Shown: piece by piece, positions 4,871-5,071 of the stretch
Numbering within the stretch: position 1 is the stretch's first letter
Layout of the letters: each line of letters opens with the position of its first letter
Source of the DNA: an uncultured Actinomycetes bacterium
Lineage (GTDB): Bacteria; Actinomycetota; Thermoleophilia; Solirubrobacterales; Thermoleophilaceae
Assembly: GCA_946481495.1 (NCBI GenBank)
Contig: CAMLNW010000201.1
Span: forward strand, 1-5,071
DNA: 5,071 bases
Direction of reading: 5' to 3'
Position numbers and translations under genes: made by a program
Notes under the pieces: generated by a model
What the model was told of the DNA's origin: nothing
What the model saw: the letters and a program-made list of their open reading frames with translations, nothing else
Databases searched by the model: none

Positions 4871-4899
4871 TGGGCAGACGCCGGTCCGGCACGTAATGT
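4871..4899 (+). promoter_or_regulatory. Possible leaderless promoter of the 3' nuclease gene
   Basis: TGGGCA (4871-4876, four of six bases match TTGACA) is separated by 17 bases from TAATGT (4894-4899, a TANNNT -10). The predicted start of transcription, 4906-4907, coincides with the ATG. The gene has no SD, which fits. Confidence 0.4.
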
Positions 4900-4906
4900 C
4901 CCTCGG

Positions 4907-5071
4907 ATGCCGATCAGCCAGGCATCGTCTCTAGACAGCCTCCTTCCGACTTTGAGCGGAGATGGCAAGGACTTTGAGCGGCTCGCGAAATGGTTCCTAG
5001 AGAACGATCCGACTTGGAGCGCGACGTATAGGCGGGTGTGGCTGTGGAACGAGTGGCCCGGGAGGTGGGGG
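4907..5071 (+). CDS. N-terminus of a restriction endonuclease-like protein, type ISP or helicase-nuclease (3' partial)
   Basis: The first 55 residues of a protein that continues past the window. DGKDFERLAKWFLENDPTW (19-37) followed by VWLWNEWPGRWG (44-55) resembles the opening of the Mrr-like nuclease domain at the N-terminus of type ISP restriction-modification enzymes (LlaGI/LlaBIII type) and of related DEAD-box helicase-nucleases. In those proteins a GIDL and QCK catalytic core follows, which would lie just beyond the edge here. Such proteins degrade unmodified foreign DNA. The ATG is the only plausible start, because no ATG, GTG or TTG occurs in frame between it and the in-frame stop at 4841. 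It has no SD. The call comes from recall of the family pattern, and catalytic residues, helicase and methyltransferase domains cannot be seen, so the subtype is open. Confidence 0.66.
   Translation, partial: MPISQASSLDSLLPTLSGDGKDFERLAKWFLENDPTWSATYRRVWLWNEWPGRWG
4948..4981 (+). repeat. Short direct repeat of 12 bp inside the 3' nuclease gene
   Basis: GACTTTGAGCGG occurs exactly at 4948-4959 and 4970-4981, a period of 22 bases. The copies are read in different frames: as part of TLSG in the first and as DFER in the second, which belongs to the conserved N-terminal motif. It may be chance or a trace of slippage or local duplication. Confidence 0.6.

Noticed and set aside
4702..4968. 88-codon minus-strand frame opposite the end of the four-cysteine gene, its terminator and the nuclease start
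   Set aside because: It would be read through the terminator hairpin, is Arg-rich, has no SD and lies antisense to better-supported features.

Overview
This is a high-GC window that reads as accessory DNA, probably from an actinobacterium. The assignment is an inference. It rests on GC of roughly 65-70% in most genes, GTG starts, and three genes with no Shine-Dalgarno (SD) sequence but a TANNNT -10 box six to seven bases before the start codon, the pattern of actinobacterial leaderless genes. No rRNA, tRNA, CRISPR array or insertion sequence was seen. The mix of integrase, SSB, toxin-antitoxin genes and the start of a restriction-type nuclease suggests an integrated mobile element or defence island.

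Layout. 2-667 (+): catalytic domain of a tyrosine integrase whose N-terminus lies outside the window. 668-889: a 222-base gap ending in a GC-rich hairpin and the ribosome site of ssb. 890-1267 (+): a short single-strand binding protein. 1268-1309: a hairpin between convergent genes. 1313-2275 (-): a lower-GC gene for an unrecognised protein with an HExxH zinc-peptidase motif. 2276-2430: divergent spacer with hairpins at both ribosome sites. 2431-3162 (+): an orphan OmpR/PhoB-type response regulator with an altered receiver pocket. 3185-3403 (+): a HicB-like protein without HicA. 3404-3443: another hairpin between convergent genes. 3777-4133 and 3444-3752 (-): a HigB-type toxin followed by its HTH antitoxin, with a clear promoter and operator-like palindrome at 4141-4175. 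4176-4401: a structured region with a 10-bp inverted repeat and a leader whose last hairpin masks the SD. 4402-4725 (+): a small four-cysteine protein of unknown function, followed by a strong hairpin at 4734-4769. 4770-4906: spacer with a possible leaderless promoter. 4907-5071 (+): the first 55 residues of a nuclease resembling the N-terminus of type ISP restriction enzymes and related helicase-nucleases; it runs off the window.

How the parts may work together. The integrase would move the element, and SSB would protect single-stranded DNA during its transfer or replication. HigBA would stabilise it by addiction, and the 3' nuclease probably opens a restriction or defence locus. The response regulator and HicB-like gene are 22 bases apart and may be co-transcribed. 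The best candidates for undescribed biology are the structured leader of the four-cysteine gene and the HExxH protein.
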